In this document: one piece after another, positions 16,616-24,906 of the stretch | How positions within the stretch are numbered: position 1 is the stretch's first letter | Layout: each line of letters begins with the position of its first letter | Translations under genes and position numbers: made by a program | Notes under the pieces: generated by a model | What the model was told of the DNA's origin: nothing | Database searches by the model: none | Seen by the model: the letters and a program-made list of their open reading frames with translations, nothing else | Assembly: GCA_016869535.1 (NCBI GenBank) | Contig: VGDX01000002.1 | Coordinates: 208,595-272,594, forward strand | Length of the DNA stretch: 64,000 nucleotides | Source of the DNA: Alphaproteobacteria bacterium | Lineage (GTDB): Bacteria; Pseudomonadota; Alphaproteobacteria; Rhizobiales; Methyloligellaceae | Direction: 5' to 3'

Positions 16616-17476
16616 CTACCCAAGACTCTTCGCATAGAGATCGGGGCGGCGGTCGCGGAAGAAGCCCCATTCGGCGCGGTAGCGCGCGATCTCGTCGAGA
16701 TCGAAACTGTGGATCAACACCCCTTCCTCATCCGCGCCGAAACGCGCCACCAGCGCACCGGTATGATCGGCGATGAAAGAGTGGCCGTAATAACTCTGGG
16801 TTACGCCGTCGTTCTCCTCCACGCCGATACGGTTGGCCGCCACCACCGGCACGGCATTCGCCACCGCATGGCCCTGCATGACGAGCTGCCAGCGCGCATG
16901 CGTGTCGAGCGAGAGGTCGTAAGGCTCAGATCCGATGGCGGTGGGATAGAGCAGGATTTCGGCGCCTTCGAGCATCATGGCGCGCGCCGCTTCCGGGTAC
17001 CATTGGTCCCAGCAGATGCCGGCGCCGATCAAGCCTGCCCGCGTCCGCCACACCTTGAAGCCGGTATCGCCGGGACGGAAATAATATTTCTCCTGATAGC
17101 CGGGCCCGTCCGGGATGTGGCTCTTGCGATAGACGCCGAGGATTTCGCTATCGGCATCGGCGATCGCCACACTGTTGTAATGACGCGGCCCGTCCTTCTC
17201 GAAGAAGGAGATGGGAATGACCACACGAAGCGCGCCCGCGAGCCTGGCGAGCGCGATCACGGCCGGATGCTCAGCTACGGGGTAGGCGGCCGCGAACCAT
17301 TTCGGGTCCTGCCGCGTCGGGAAATAGATGCCCTGGAACAATTCGGGCGGCAGCACCACCTGCGCGCCGCGCTTCGCCGCTTCGCGCACCAGGCCCTCGA
17401 TCTTGGCGATATTCGCCTGCATGTCGGGACCGAAGCTCGCCTGGAGGGCGGCGACGGTGAGGGGGCGCTTTGCCAT
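16616..17476 (-). CDS. aguB: N-carbamoylputrescine amidase AguB
   Basis: A carbon-nitrogen hydrolase of 286 residues that converts N-carbamoylputrescine to putrescine, CO2 and ammonia. The nitrilase-superfamily triad is visible: Glu in VVLPPELFQG, Lys in VYRKSHIPDGPGYQEKYYF, and Cys in GAGICWDQWYPE. The subfamily-typical EGAEILLYPTAIGSEP and NRIGVE segments are present. The ATG abuts the stop codon of aguA with no gap, so the two form an operon acting consecutively in agmatine degradation. Confidence 0.97.
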   Translation of the reverse strand: MAKRPLTVAALQASFGPDMQANIAKIEGLVREAAKRGAQVVLPPELFQGIYFPTRQDPKWFAAAYPVAEHPAVIALARLAGALRVVIPISFFEKDGPRHYNSVAIADADSEILGVYRKSHIPDGPGYQEKYYFRPGDTGFKVWRTRAGLIGAGICWDQWYPEAARAMMLEGAEILLYPTAIGSEPYDLSLDTHARWQLVMQGHAVANAVPVVAANRIGVEENDGVTQSYYGHSFIADHTGALVARFGADEEGVLIHSFDLDEIARYRAEWGFFRDRRPDLYAKSLG

Positions 17477-18499
17477 CTAGAGCGGTTCCTGAAGCGTGCT
17501 GCAATGAAACGAGCCGCCGCCTACGTCGCCCGAGCCGAGCAGGCCGCGCGAGTTGAGCGCGATCACTGTGCGATTGGGGAAGACGCTCTGCAAGGCGTCG
17601 CGTGCGGCGTCTTGTGTGGGGGTGCCATAGGCCGGCATCACCACCACGCCATTGGCGATGAGAAAATTCATATGCGAGGCGGGAACCGGCTCGCCAGGTG
17701 CGCCACGCACGAGGCCGGGGCTCGGAATGCGGATCACCTCGAGCTTGCGGCCTTGCGCATCCGTCGCGCCTTCCAGCGCGCGCGCGACGGCGTCGAGAAT
17801 GTCGGCGTTCGGATCGTCGGGGCCTGACGGCGTTTGGCACACGACGCGGCCGGGCTCGACGAAGCGGGCGACATTGTCGATGTGTCCGTCGGTGTGGTCG
17901 TGCCTCAGACCTTCATCGAGCCAGATGATCTTCTCCGCGGCGAAAGCCTCGCGCAGCGCGGCTTCCGCTGCACGCTCCGTCCAGGCGTTGCGGTTGGCGT
18001 TGAGCATGACATCGCGTGTGGTGATGATGGTGCCTTCGCCGTCCTGCTCGATGGCGCCGCCTTCGAGGATGAAGTCGAATTTGCGTGTCGGAACACGGGC
18101 GAAGCCCGCGATGGCGTCGCCGACGATATGATCGTCGGGCAAATCGAACTTGCCGCCCCAGCCATTGGTCTCGAAGCGCAGCGCGACGAGGCCGTCTGCG
18201 TTGCGGGCGAAGATGGGGCCGGTGTCGCGCAGCCAGACATCGCCGTAACGCGCCGGCACGATCTCGGCGACATCGCCGACGCTCGCGCGCGCCGATTCTT
18301 CCGCCTCCTCGCCATTCGCCAGCACGCGGACTGTATTGCTCGGCGCGAGCGCGCGCGCCAATGCCGCAAGGTCGCGGCGCGGCGGCTCGAGATCGCCGCC
18401 CCACTGCTTGGTGTTGGCCGGCCAGGCCGTCCAGATGGCTGTTTGCGGCGCCCATTCGGGCGGCACGGTGAGTTCGGTCAGGCTGACTGTGGTTTCCAT
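17477..18499 (-). CDS. aguA: Agmatine deiminase AguA
   Basis: A 340-residue enzyme of the guanidino-group-modifying family (peptidyl-arginine-deiminase type) that hydrolyses agmatine to N-carbamoylputrescine and ammonia. The catalytic cysteine lies near the C-terminus in GGGSFHCST (Cys333). Other family blocks are the N-terminal PPEWAPQTAIWTAWP, WLRDTGPIF, ILEGGAIEQDGEGTIITT and DHTDGHIDNVARFV, which hold the substrate carboxylates and histidine. It is the first gene of the aguA-aguB operon, giving a complete two-step route from agmatine to putrescine. The promoter region is shared with the divergent ankyrin gene. Confidence 0.97.
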   Translation of the reverse strand: METTVSLTELTVPPEWAPQTAIWTAWPANTKQWGGDLEPPRRDLAALARALAPSNTVRVLANGEEAEESARASVGDVAEIVPARYGDVWLRDTGPIFARNADGLVALRFETNGWGGKFDLPDDHIVGDAIAGFARVPTRKFDFILEGGAIEQDGEGTIITTRDVMLNANRNAWTERAAEAALREAFAAEKIIWLDEGLRHDHTDGHIDNVARFVEPGRVVCQTPSGPDDPNADILDAVARALEGATDAQGRKLEVIRIPSPGLVRGAPGEPVPASHMNFLIANGVVVMPAYGTPTQDAARDALQSVFPNRTVIALNSRGLLGSGDVGGGSFHCSTLQEPL

Positions 18500-18639
18500 G
18501 CAATTGCTATCGGTTTGGGCTTAAATTGACCCGGATATGGCGCGGTTTCCTGGCAAATTCCACGTTAAAAACCGCCGCCGTGGCGCGCGGTCAGCGCTGC
18601 TATAATGCTTCTGCGGCTGTAAGGGAGAGAAATTACGGC

Positions 18640-19575
18640 ATGAGATCAAATCGTTTTGCGTATCGGCTCGGCCTGGCTTTGTGCTTCGCCATTTTAACCC
18701 CTTGGCCCGCCTCGAAAGCCCTTGCCAACAAGCGGGCCTGCCAGGAGCTCGACCAGCGCTACGCGCAGATCGCCCGCGGCGCAAGTACGGTCGAAATCAA
18801 TAACTTGCTGTTCCAGGCGACCGACAAGCGCTGCCCTGACGTCGCCCGCCGTCTCCTCGAGGCCGGCGCCTCTCTCGACGCGCGCGACCGCTTCGGTGCC
18901 AAGCCGCTATCGCATGCGGCCGTTGTCGGCGATACCGATCTGGTGGCGCTGTTCCTCGATCATGGCGCACCGATCGATGCGCGAAACCTCGATAACTCGA
19001 CAGCACTCTACAAGGCCGCGGAAAACGGCCGGCTCGCAATCGTCGAACTCCTGGTAGAACGTGGCGCCAATGCCGATCTTCCGGGCCGGAGCGGAATCGC
19101 CCCGCTTGCCGCTGCAGCCTATATGGGAAGCACGCCTATCGTGCAGTTCCTCCTCGATAAGGGCGCCGACCCGAATTGGCTCGATGCGACGCAAAAAACG
19201 GCGATCGTCTATGCGGTAGGGCGAGGTTTCCCTGAAGTCGTCCGCGTGCTTCTGGATCATGGGGTCGATGTCAATGCCCGCTATGGTCATAACCTTACGG
19301 CATTGATGTGGGCGGCTGGCTATTCTTCCGAAGCCGGCGTCAACGACATGATGAAAGTCATCGCGTTGCTTATCGAGCGCGGCGCACACCTTGACGATCA
19401 GGACGATCGCGGGCGCTCCGCACTGATGATAGCGGCCGAGCTGGATCATGAGCAGGCCGTCAACCTTTTGCTCGCCAGCGGCGCGGACAAGACCCTGCGT
19501 GACAAGCAGGGCAAGACTGCGAGCGACCTCACCTCGCTCACTTCACTGCGCGAAAAGCTTGTCGCTACCCACTAA
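18640..19575 (+). CDS. Secreted ankyrin-repeat protein
   Basis: A 311-residue protein with a signal peptide (residues 1-29, ending in SKALA) followed by about seven ankyrin repeats covering nearly the whole mature chain. Typical repeat strings are VARRLLEAGASLDARDRFG, LAIVELLVERGANADLPGRSG and VVRVLLDHGVDVNARYGHN. It is expected in the periplasm, where ankyrin arrays act as protein-binding scaffolds. The ATG at 18640 is chosen because AAGGGAGAG lies just upstream and the residues beginning there form a signal peptide; an earlier in-frame start at 18526 would bury it. It is convergent with the cytochrome c gene, overlapping by four bases. Confidence 0.85.
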   Translation: MRSNRFAYRLGLALCFAILTPWPASKALANKRACQELDQRYAQIARGASTVEINNLLFQATDKRCPDVARRLLEAGASLDARDRFGAKPLSHAAVVGDTDLVALFLDHGAPIDARNLDNSTALYKAAENGRLAIVELLVERGANADLPGRSGIAPLAAAAYMGSTPIVQFLLDKGADPNWLDATQKTAIVYAVGRGFPEVVRVLLDHGVDVNARYGHNLTALMWAAGYSSEAGVNDMMKVIALLIERGAHLDDQDDRGRSALMIAAELDHEQAVNLLLASGADKTLRDKQGKTASDLTSLTSLREKLVATH

Positions 19576-20192
19576 CGGCCATGACCGAGATAAGCGTCGA
19601 TCTGCAGCCCCGCGAGATATTGCGCGAGAGCGGCAATGTCCTCGGGTGAGGTGGCCTTCATCAGATCGGACATGCCGGGATTATTGCCGCGTGACTTGTC
19701 GCGGAAGGCCAGCATCGTCGTATGCAGGTAGTCCTGCCATTGCCCGGCGAGTCGCGCCGTGCTGCCGTCTCCCTGGAAATGCTCCAGATGGCAGGCCGTA
19801 CAAGGGCCGACGGAATTGATAGCGCTCTGCGCCTTGGTAGCGACGTCACCAGATGCACTGGGCTGCTCGAGGTTCGGCCATTTCAATTTGGAGAAGTAAG
19901 CGGCGATCGACAGCATGTCGTCTTTTTCCAAACCCGCAGCCAACGGACCCATCAGAGCGTTCTGGCGCGCGCCGCTCTTGAAGTCGCGGAGCTGTAGGTA
20001 GAGATAGCCCTCGTTCTGGCCCCAGATCACCGGCGTCTGCTTGTTGATCGGGATACCTTGCTCGCCGTGACAGGTGGCGCAGAGCTTGACCTTCTCCGCG
20101 ATGTTCGGGGTGTCCTGTGCTAGCGCAGTCCCGCAAATCAGCATTGCGGCTGTAAAAAAAATCCCATGGGCCAACCGGGACAATTGAAGCAT
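19572..20192 (-). CDS. Di-haem cytochrome c (c4-like) of the PQQ dehydrogenase locus
   Basis: A secreted electron carrier of about 206 residues with a signal peptide (ending ICGTALAQ) and two haem-binding CxxCH motifs, CATCH and CTACH, about 95 residues apart, giving the two-domain cytochrome c4 layout. Met ligands are probable in NALMGPLA and NNPGMSDLM. It probably takes electrons from the quinoprotein dehydrogenase encoded directly upstream. The ATG at 20192 is preferred: AAGGA lies eight bases upstream, while the ATG at 20210 lies against the intergenic hairpin and lacks a ribosome binding site. Confidence 0.88.
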   Translation of the reverse strand: MLQLSRLAHGIFFTAAMLICGTALAQDTPNIAEKVKLCATCHGEQGIPINKQTPVIWGQNEGYLYLQLRDFKSGARQNALMGPLAAGLEKDDMLSIAAYFSKLKWPNLEQPSASGDVATKAQSAINSVGPCTACHLEHFQGDGSTARLAGQWQDYLHTTMLAFRDKSRGNNPGMSDLMKATSPEDIAALAQYLAGLQIDAYLGHGR

Positions 20193-20213
20193 AACTGACT
20201 TCCTTGGCATGAA

Positions 20214-20240
20214 AAGGACGGGGCGAACGGCCCCGTCCTT
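20214..20240 (-). terminator. Hairpin between the PQQ dehydrogenase and cytochrome c genes
   Basis: A perfect 10-bp stem (AAGGACGGGG with CCCCGTCCTT) and 7-base loop lies 28 bases beyond the dehydrogenase stop. On the minus strand it is followed only by TTTTC, so it may act as a partial terminator or mRNA stabiliser that sets dehydrogenase above cytochrome expression. Confidence 0.6.
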
Positions 20241-20267
20241 GCACTATCGTAAGCGTCTTGAGCGGAA

Positions 20268-21992
20268 TCAATCAGCCGTAAAGGCGATGATATTATTCCC
20301 GCGCTTGAAGTCGAGCTGGACGTTACCGCCGGCGCCGACCACGATGTACTGCTTGCCGTCCACATTGTATGCGGCGGGCGGCGCATTGACGCCGGCGCCC
20401 GCGAAGAACGACCACAGCACGTCGCCAGTCTTGGCATCGTAGGCACGGAACCATCCGTCGCCTTCACCGGTGAAGACTAGGCCGCCGGCAGTCGCCAGAG
20501 CCCCGCCCATCATCGGCAGCGGGGTCTTTTTCTGCCACGCGATCTTACCGGTATTATAATCGACGGCGGTGACGTTGCCGAACTGCTCGGAACCCGGGAT
20601 CACCTTGAAGGCACCCCCAAGCCAGAGCTTGCCGCCCGGATAGGGCGAACTCTCGACGTGATAGGTCATCGGCTGGTGGAGATTAACAGCATAGGTCAAC
20701 CCGAGTTCGGGATTTGCCGCCATCGGCGACCATTCCACGCCACCATTGGCGCCGGGCAGCATTGGTGTGCCTTCCGGCGTGGGCAACGACCACATGCCAG
20801 TCTGATCCACCATTGCTTCGGAGAAGCGGATCAGGCTGCAATCGTCGCGATTATGGACGTAGACATTGCCCGTCTTGCCGCCATGGATCACTCCCGGCAC
20901 GGTCTTGCCGTCCTTATCCTTCACATCGACCAGGATCGGTGGGCTGACCGCGTCCAAATCCCATACGTCGTGAGCGATGTACTGGAAGTGGCAGACATAC
21001 TCGCCGTTGTCGAGATTCACCGACACGAGCGAGTTAGTATAGAGATTGTCGCCCGGCCGGATGGAGCCGTCGAGATCAGGTGAAGGATTGCCGACCACGA
21101 AGAAGATGCGTTTCGACTTCAGGTCGACTGCCGGGTTCTGCCACACACCGCCGCCAAGCGTCTTGTAGGGATCACCCAACTTCTTGAGCGCGGCCTTCTC
21201 GGCTGCGATGTCACGATGCATATCCTTGCCCGTGGCGTCGTGGGTCGCCCATACGCCGGTGGAATCCTCGGGGATGGTGTGGAAGTTCCAGAGCAGCTTG
21301 CCGGTCTCGGCGTCGTAGGCACGCACGAAGCCGCGGATGCCATACTCGCCGCCATTGGTACCGATCAAGATCTTGCCGTCCACGGCGGTTGGCGCCATGG
21401 TCTCGCTATAACCGAGCTCAGGCTCGGAGATGTCCGTCTGCCAGATCAGGCTTCCGGTCTTGGCATCGAGTGCGACCAGCTTGGAGTCGAGGGTCCCCAT
21501 AAAGACCTTGTCGCCATAGATGGCGACGCCGCGGTTATTCGGACCGCAGCAATAGGTCGTGACGGGCCCCATCTTATGCTTGTAATGCCAATAGGCCTCG
21601 CCGGTCTTGGCGTTGATGGCATAGACGTGGTTGAAGGAAGTGGTGACGTACATAACCTCGCCGACGACGATCGGCGTCGTCTCCAATGACTCCTTCACTT
21701 CGGTCTGGAAAATCCAGGCAGGGCGAAGCTTGCCAACATTTGATGTGTTGATTTGCTTGCCGGGGTAATACCGGGTCTGGTCGTAATTGCCGTTGGTATG
21801 CAGAAAATTGTTCTCATCCCCAGCGGCACCGCTCAGCTGATCCTGAGAGACAGAAGCGACAGGCGCATCCCTATGCTTGGTGGTAGCGGCTGCCGGCGTT
21901 TCTTCCTGGGCTAGCGCTTGATGCAGATTGGCACCGGCGAAGCCTATCACTAGCGCGCTTACCAGCGCGCCAGTCAACTTATAACTCGCCAT
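20268..21992 (-). CDS. PQQ-dependent alcohol dehydrogenase with lanthanide-type active site
   Basis: A periplasmic quinoprotein of 574 residues: signal peptide (to about residue 29), then an eight-bladed propeller with repeated tryptophan-docking motifs such as [10 protein letters not shown] and [10 protein letters not shown]. The vicinal disulfide of PQQ dehydrogenases is at Cys148-Cys149 (YCCGPNNRG). The metal-binding Glu is in [11 protein letters not shown]. The catalytic Asp345 is in HDVWDLD and is followed two residues later by Asp347, the extra acidic residue that marks lanthanide-dependent enzymes (XoxF, PedH). Substrate class (alcohol) is by family; the exact alcohol is unknown. The divergent neighbours are accessory proteins of such systems. 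Confidence 0.93.
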   Translation of the reverse strand: MASYKLTGALVSALVIGFAGANLHQALAQEETPAAATTKHRDAPVASVSQDQLSGAAGDENNFLHTNGNYDQTRYYPGKQINTSNVGKLRPAWIFQTEVKESLETTPIVVGEVMYVTTSFNHVYAINAKTGEAYWHYKHKMGPVTTYCCGPNNRGVAIYGDKVFMGTLDSKLVALDAKTGSLIWQTDISEPELGYSETMAPTAVDGKILIGTNGGEYGIRGFVRAYDAETGKLLWNFHTIPEDSTGVWATHDATGKDMHRDIAAEKAALKKLGDPYKTLGGGVWQNPAVDLKSKRIFFVVGNPSPDLDGSIRPGDNLYTNSLVSVNLDNGEYVCHFQYIAHDVWDLDAVSPPILVDVKDKDGKTVPGVIHGGKTGNVYVHNRDDCSLIRFSEAMVDQTGMWSLPTPEGTPMLPGANGGVEWSPMAANPELGLTYAVNLHQPMTYHVESSPYPGGKLWLGGAFKVIPGSEQFGNVTAVDYNTGKIAWQKKTPLPMMGGALATAGGLVFTGEGDGWFRAYDAKTGDVLWSFFAGAGVNAPPAAYNVDGKQYIVVGAGGNVQLDFKRGNNIIAFTAD

Positions 21993-22194
21993 TTTTTCCT
22001 CCCTAGCGTGATCCCGATTTGACCGGTTTTATCCGGCCGCTCCAGACGGGTTCGCGCCTTAAGATTGCGCGTGGCTATGCCATTTGTCAATGAAACCATT
22101 GCCTGTACGCTCTCTTAGTACTGCTATTTTCTCCTGCTTCGAACAGGTAGAATCCCATTGGCGTCAAAGGTGTAGGGGAGCGAGAGTTTTGTCG

Positions 22195-23496
22195 ATGCAA
22201 GAGCTAGAGCATGGCCAATCGTTTCTTATACGTAGGCCTTACACTTTTAAGCTCGGCCCGCTGGTATTGCTCATAGGGTATTCACTGGCGTTTCTTTCGC
22301 AAATCCCATCGCTATTGGCCCTTTCCGATTCCGAAGCGTCAAGCTCTCGGGCGATTGAAGAAGGCGCTGTGGTGTCCATTGGCTATTTGAAACAGGAGGT
22401 GAAGCGGCTGATCCCGTTATCGCGTCTCAATGTCGAACCTGGTGATCTAGGTATCGCCGGCGCTGAGATCGCTCTCAAAGACAACAACACTACGGGCAAG
22501 TTCACCAAGCAGGCATTTACGCTCGACGTCGAGCGCGTTCCAATTGGTGCTGACGCCATTGAAGCCCTGCGTAAGCTTGTGGAGAAAGGCAACCATTTCG
22601 TGCTGGTCGACGCGCCTGCGGAGACTCTTCTCCGGCTGGCGGACTCGGTTAAGGACAAAGACGTGCTGTTGTTTAACGTGAGCGCACCGGAAGTGCGGCT
22701 ACGACAAGAGGATTGTCGGGCAAATGTGCTGCACACGGCGCCGGATCGGGCCATGCTTGCCGATGCGCTCGCTCAATATCTCGTGTGGAAGCAATGGCAG
22801 CGTTGGCTCGTGTTGAAAGGCGTCCATCCTGAAGATCTCGCTTATCTCGATGCCTTGCATAGGGCTGTCAGGCGCTTTGGGGCGACCATCGTCGAGGAGC
22901 GCGAATACAAGGAGACACCTGGCGCACGTCGCTCCGACACCGGCCAGCAGCAAATCCAGTTACAAATGCCAGTTTTTACTCAAGGCGCGCCCACGCACGA
23001 TGTCGTAGTTGTGGCCGATGAAGCGGAAATTTTCGGTCCTTATCTTCCGTACCGCACATGGGATCCTCGACCAGTGGCTGGCACCGCAGGCCTCAAGGCT
23101 ATGAGCTGGCACCCGGCACACGAGCAATGGGGTGCCACACAGATGCAGAATCGTTTCCAGCGGTTTGCCAATCGCTTCATGTTGCCGCTCGACTATCAGG
23201 CTTGGATCGCGGTCCGGGCGATTGGCGAAGCGGCGTCACGGACGCAGTCTTCCGAATTCGCTTCCATCGCGAAACATCTCCGTAGCGATAAACTCGAGCT
23301 TGCGGCCTTCAAGGGCCAGAAAGTTACTTTCCGTCCTTGGGATGGACAGCTTCGCCAGCCACTCCTGGTCGCCGGTCCCGAACTGCCTGTATCGATGTCG
23401 CCGCAACAAGGCTTCCTCCATGAATATGCCGAGGTGGATACGCTCGGCATCGATCAGCCCGAAAGCAAATGCGAATTAGCAAGGGAAGGGAAGTGA
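22195..23496 (+). CDS. Substrate-binding-like accessory protein of PQQ-dependent alcohol oxidation systems
   Basis: A protein of about 433 residues with an N-terminal signal/anchor (about residues 15-45) and a periplasmic-binding-protein-like body related to the ABC-type SBP family that accompanies PQQ alcohol dehydrogenases. Supporting segments are VVSIGYLKQEVKR, FVLVDAPAETLLRLAD, ADALAQYLVWKQWQRWLVLKG and VVVADEAEIFGPYLPYRTWDPRPVAGTAGLKAMSWHPAHEQWG (quoted in part as recognised blocks). No ABC ATPase or permease is in the window. The ATG at 22195 is used; a TTG at 22189 sits better relative to AGGGGAG. It overlaps the next gene or abuts it, indicating an operon. Confidence 0.82.
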   Translation: MQELEHGQSFLIRRPYTFKLGPLVLLIGYSLAFLSQIPSLLALSDSEASSSRAIEEGAVVSIGYLKQEVKRLIPLSRLNVEPGDLGIAGAEIALKDNNTTGKFTKQAFTLDVERVPIGADAIEALRKLVEKGNHFVLVDAPAETLLRLADSVKDKDVLLFNVSAPEVRLRQEDCRANVLHTAPDRAMLADALAQYLVWKQWQRWLVLKGVHPEDLAYLDALHRAVRRFGATIVEEREYKETPGARRSDTGQQQIQLQMPVFTQGAPTHDVVVVADEAEIFGPYLPYRTWDPRPVAGTAGLKAMSWHPAHEQWGATQMQNRFQRFANRFMLPLDYQAWIAVRAIGEAASRTQSSEFASIAKHLRSDKLELAAFKGQKVTFRPWDGQLRQPLLVAGPELPVSMSPQQGFLHEYAEVDTLGIDQPESKCELAREGK

Positions 23497-23498
23497 GC

Positions 23499-24470
23499 GT
23501 GCACAAGTTTCAGATTGTCATCGCGATGCTCGGCTCGATTTCGATCGCCTCACCATCTGCGGCTTACACGGTCTACGTTTCCAACGAGAAAGGCAATTCG
23601 CTGACGGTGATCGATAGCACGACCCTCGAGGTCCTGGAGACGATCCAGGTTGGTCAGCGTCCTCGTGGAATCATGCTGACAAGAGATGGCAAACAACTCC
23701 TGATCTGTGCCAGCGACGACAACACCGTACAGCTGCTAGACGTATCCACGCGCGATCTCGTGGGCGATCTACCATCCGGGCCCGACCCGGAACTGCTCAA
23801 CATCCACCCCTTGGGAAGTCCCGTCTATATCGCCAATGAAGACGACAACCTGCTTACGATAGTCGATCTTCCGGAAAGAGAAGTACTGGCGGAGGTGGAG
23901 GTCGGTGTCGAGCCTGAAGGCGTCGGTGTCAGTCCCGACGGCAAGGTTGTGGTGGTGACCTCGGAAACCACAAACATGGCTCACTTTATCGACACCGAGA
24001 CCAATACGATCTTCGACAATGTGCTGGTCGGATCGCGGCCACGTTTTGCTGAATTTACCACCGACGGCACGCAATTATGGGTGACAGCGGAGGTCGGTGG
24101 CACAGTCGCGGTCATCGATCCCAAGACGCGCGAGATCATCAAGACGATCGGTTTTGAGATACCGGGCATACAGCCCGAATATATCCAGCCGGTCGGCGTG
24201 CGCGTCACCAAGGACGGCACCAAGGCTTTCGTTGCCTTGGGGCCGGCCAATCATGTGGCGGTGATCGATGCGAAGAAACTTGAGGTGGAGAAATACCTGC
24301 TCGTGGGAAAGCGGGTCTGGCAGCTCGCCTTCACGCCTGACGATGGACTCCTGTTTACCACCAACGGAAACAGCAACGATGTTTCGGTGATCGATGTAGC
24401 CAGCCTGAAGGTCGTTAAGTCGATACCCGTGGGCTATGCGCCGTGGGGTGTCACTGTTTCGCAGGACTGA
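23499..24470 (+). CDS. PQQ-dependent catabolism-associated YVTN beta-propeller protein
   Basis: A secreted protein of about 323 residues with a signal peptide ending near SIASPSAA and a YVTN-type seven-bladed propeller. The repeated blade pattern is visible as VYVSNEKGNSLTVID, QLLICASDDNTVQLLD, VYIANEDDNLLTIVD, VVVTSETTNMAHFID and LFTTNGNSNDVSVID. Members of this family are tied to PQQ-dependent alcohol degradation clusters. A GTG at 23499 preceded by GGGAAG is chosen; GTG 23493, overlapping the upstream stop, is the alternative. It forms an operon with the SBP-like gene, divergent from the dehydrogenase. Its biochemical role is not known. Confidence 0.86.
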   Translation: MHKFQIVIAMLGSISIASPSAAYTVYVSNEKGNSLTVIDSTTLEVLETIQVGQRPRGIMLTRDGKQLLICASDDNTVQLLDVSTRDLVGDLPSGPDPELLNIHPLGSPVYIANEDDNLLTIVDLPEREVLAEVEVGVEPEGVGVSPDGKVVVVTSETTNMAHFIDTETNTIFDNVLVGSRPRFAEFTTDGTQLWVTAEVGGTVAVIDPKTREIIKTIGFEIPGIQPEYIQPVGVRVTKDGTKAFVALGPANHVAVIDAKKLEVEKYLLVGKRVWQLAFTPDDGLLFTTNGNSNDVSVIDVASLKVVKSIPVGYAPWGVTVSQD

Positions 24471-24522
24471 TCCAAACGCAAAAGCTGCGCTTCACCGTGA
24501 ATTGTGCTTCTCACCAGATCTA

Positions 24523-24720
24523 TTAGGCCGAAGCAATCCATTCACCGGCCACGTAGCCGAACGCGACAGCATCAGGGTTTTTCTTGGCGGCCTGCCGCAG
24601 CTTGTCCTCGGCATCGACCATGAGACTACGACGACGGGTGCCGGTATCGTCGCTTGCGTCCTTGAAGCCGCTCAGGAGGATGATCTTCCTGCCGCGCATG
24701 ACGATCTTCGGGAGTGCCAT
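24523..24720 (-). CDS. Small uncharacterised protein, 65 residues
   Basis: A short ORF with a convincing ribosome binding site (GAGGAGAGAG just upstream of the ATG) and a balanced composition. It begins MALPKIVMRGRKIILLSG and has a charged middle and a short C-terminal hydrophobic segment (VAFGYVAGEWIASA). No signal peptide, membrane helix or known domain is evident. It lies alone between the PQQ accessory operon and the frameshifted epimerase, on the minus strand. Coding status is supported by the ribosome binding site only. Confidence 0.5.
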   Translation of the reverse strand: MALPKIVMRGRKIILLSGFKDASDDTGTRRRSLMVDAEDKLRQAAKKNPDAVAFGYVAGEWIASA

Positions 24721-24906
24721 TTCTCTCTCCTCGGCCTGCCCGGAAGAACGCTCTGAACAATTACAGAAAAGCTCAGGGCTCAGAGTCGCGCTTCAAGGCA
24801 AGCAGCCTTGCTCCAAACGGCGACCCCCACGTCAGCCAAGGACGTTGGTAGCAAGGAAATGCGACGAAGCTAAGACCATCGAGCGACGAGAATGAAATTA
24901 TGCGCA

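Noticed and set aside
16577..17827. 416-codon plus-strand frame opposite aguB/aguA
   Set aside because: Antisense to two enzymes with intact catalytic residues; composition is typical of a shadow.
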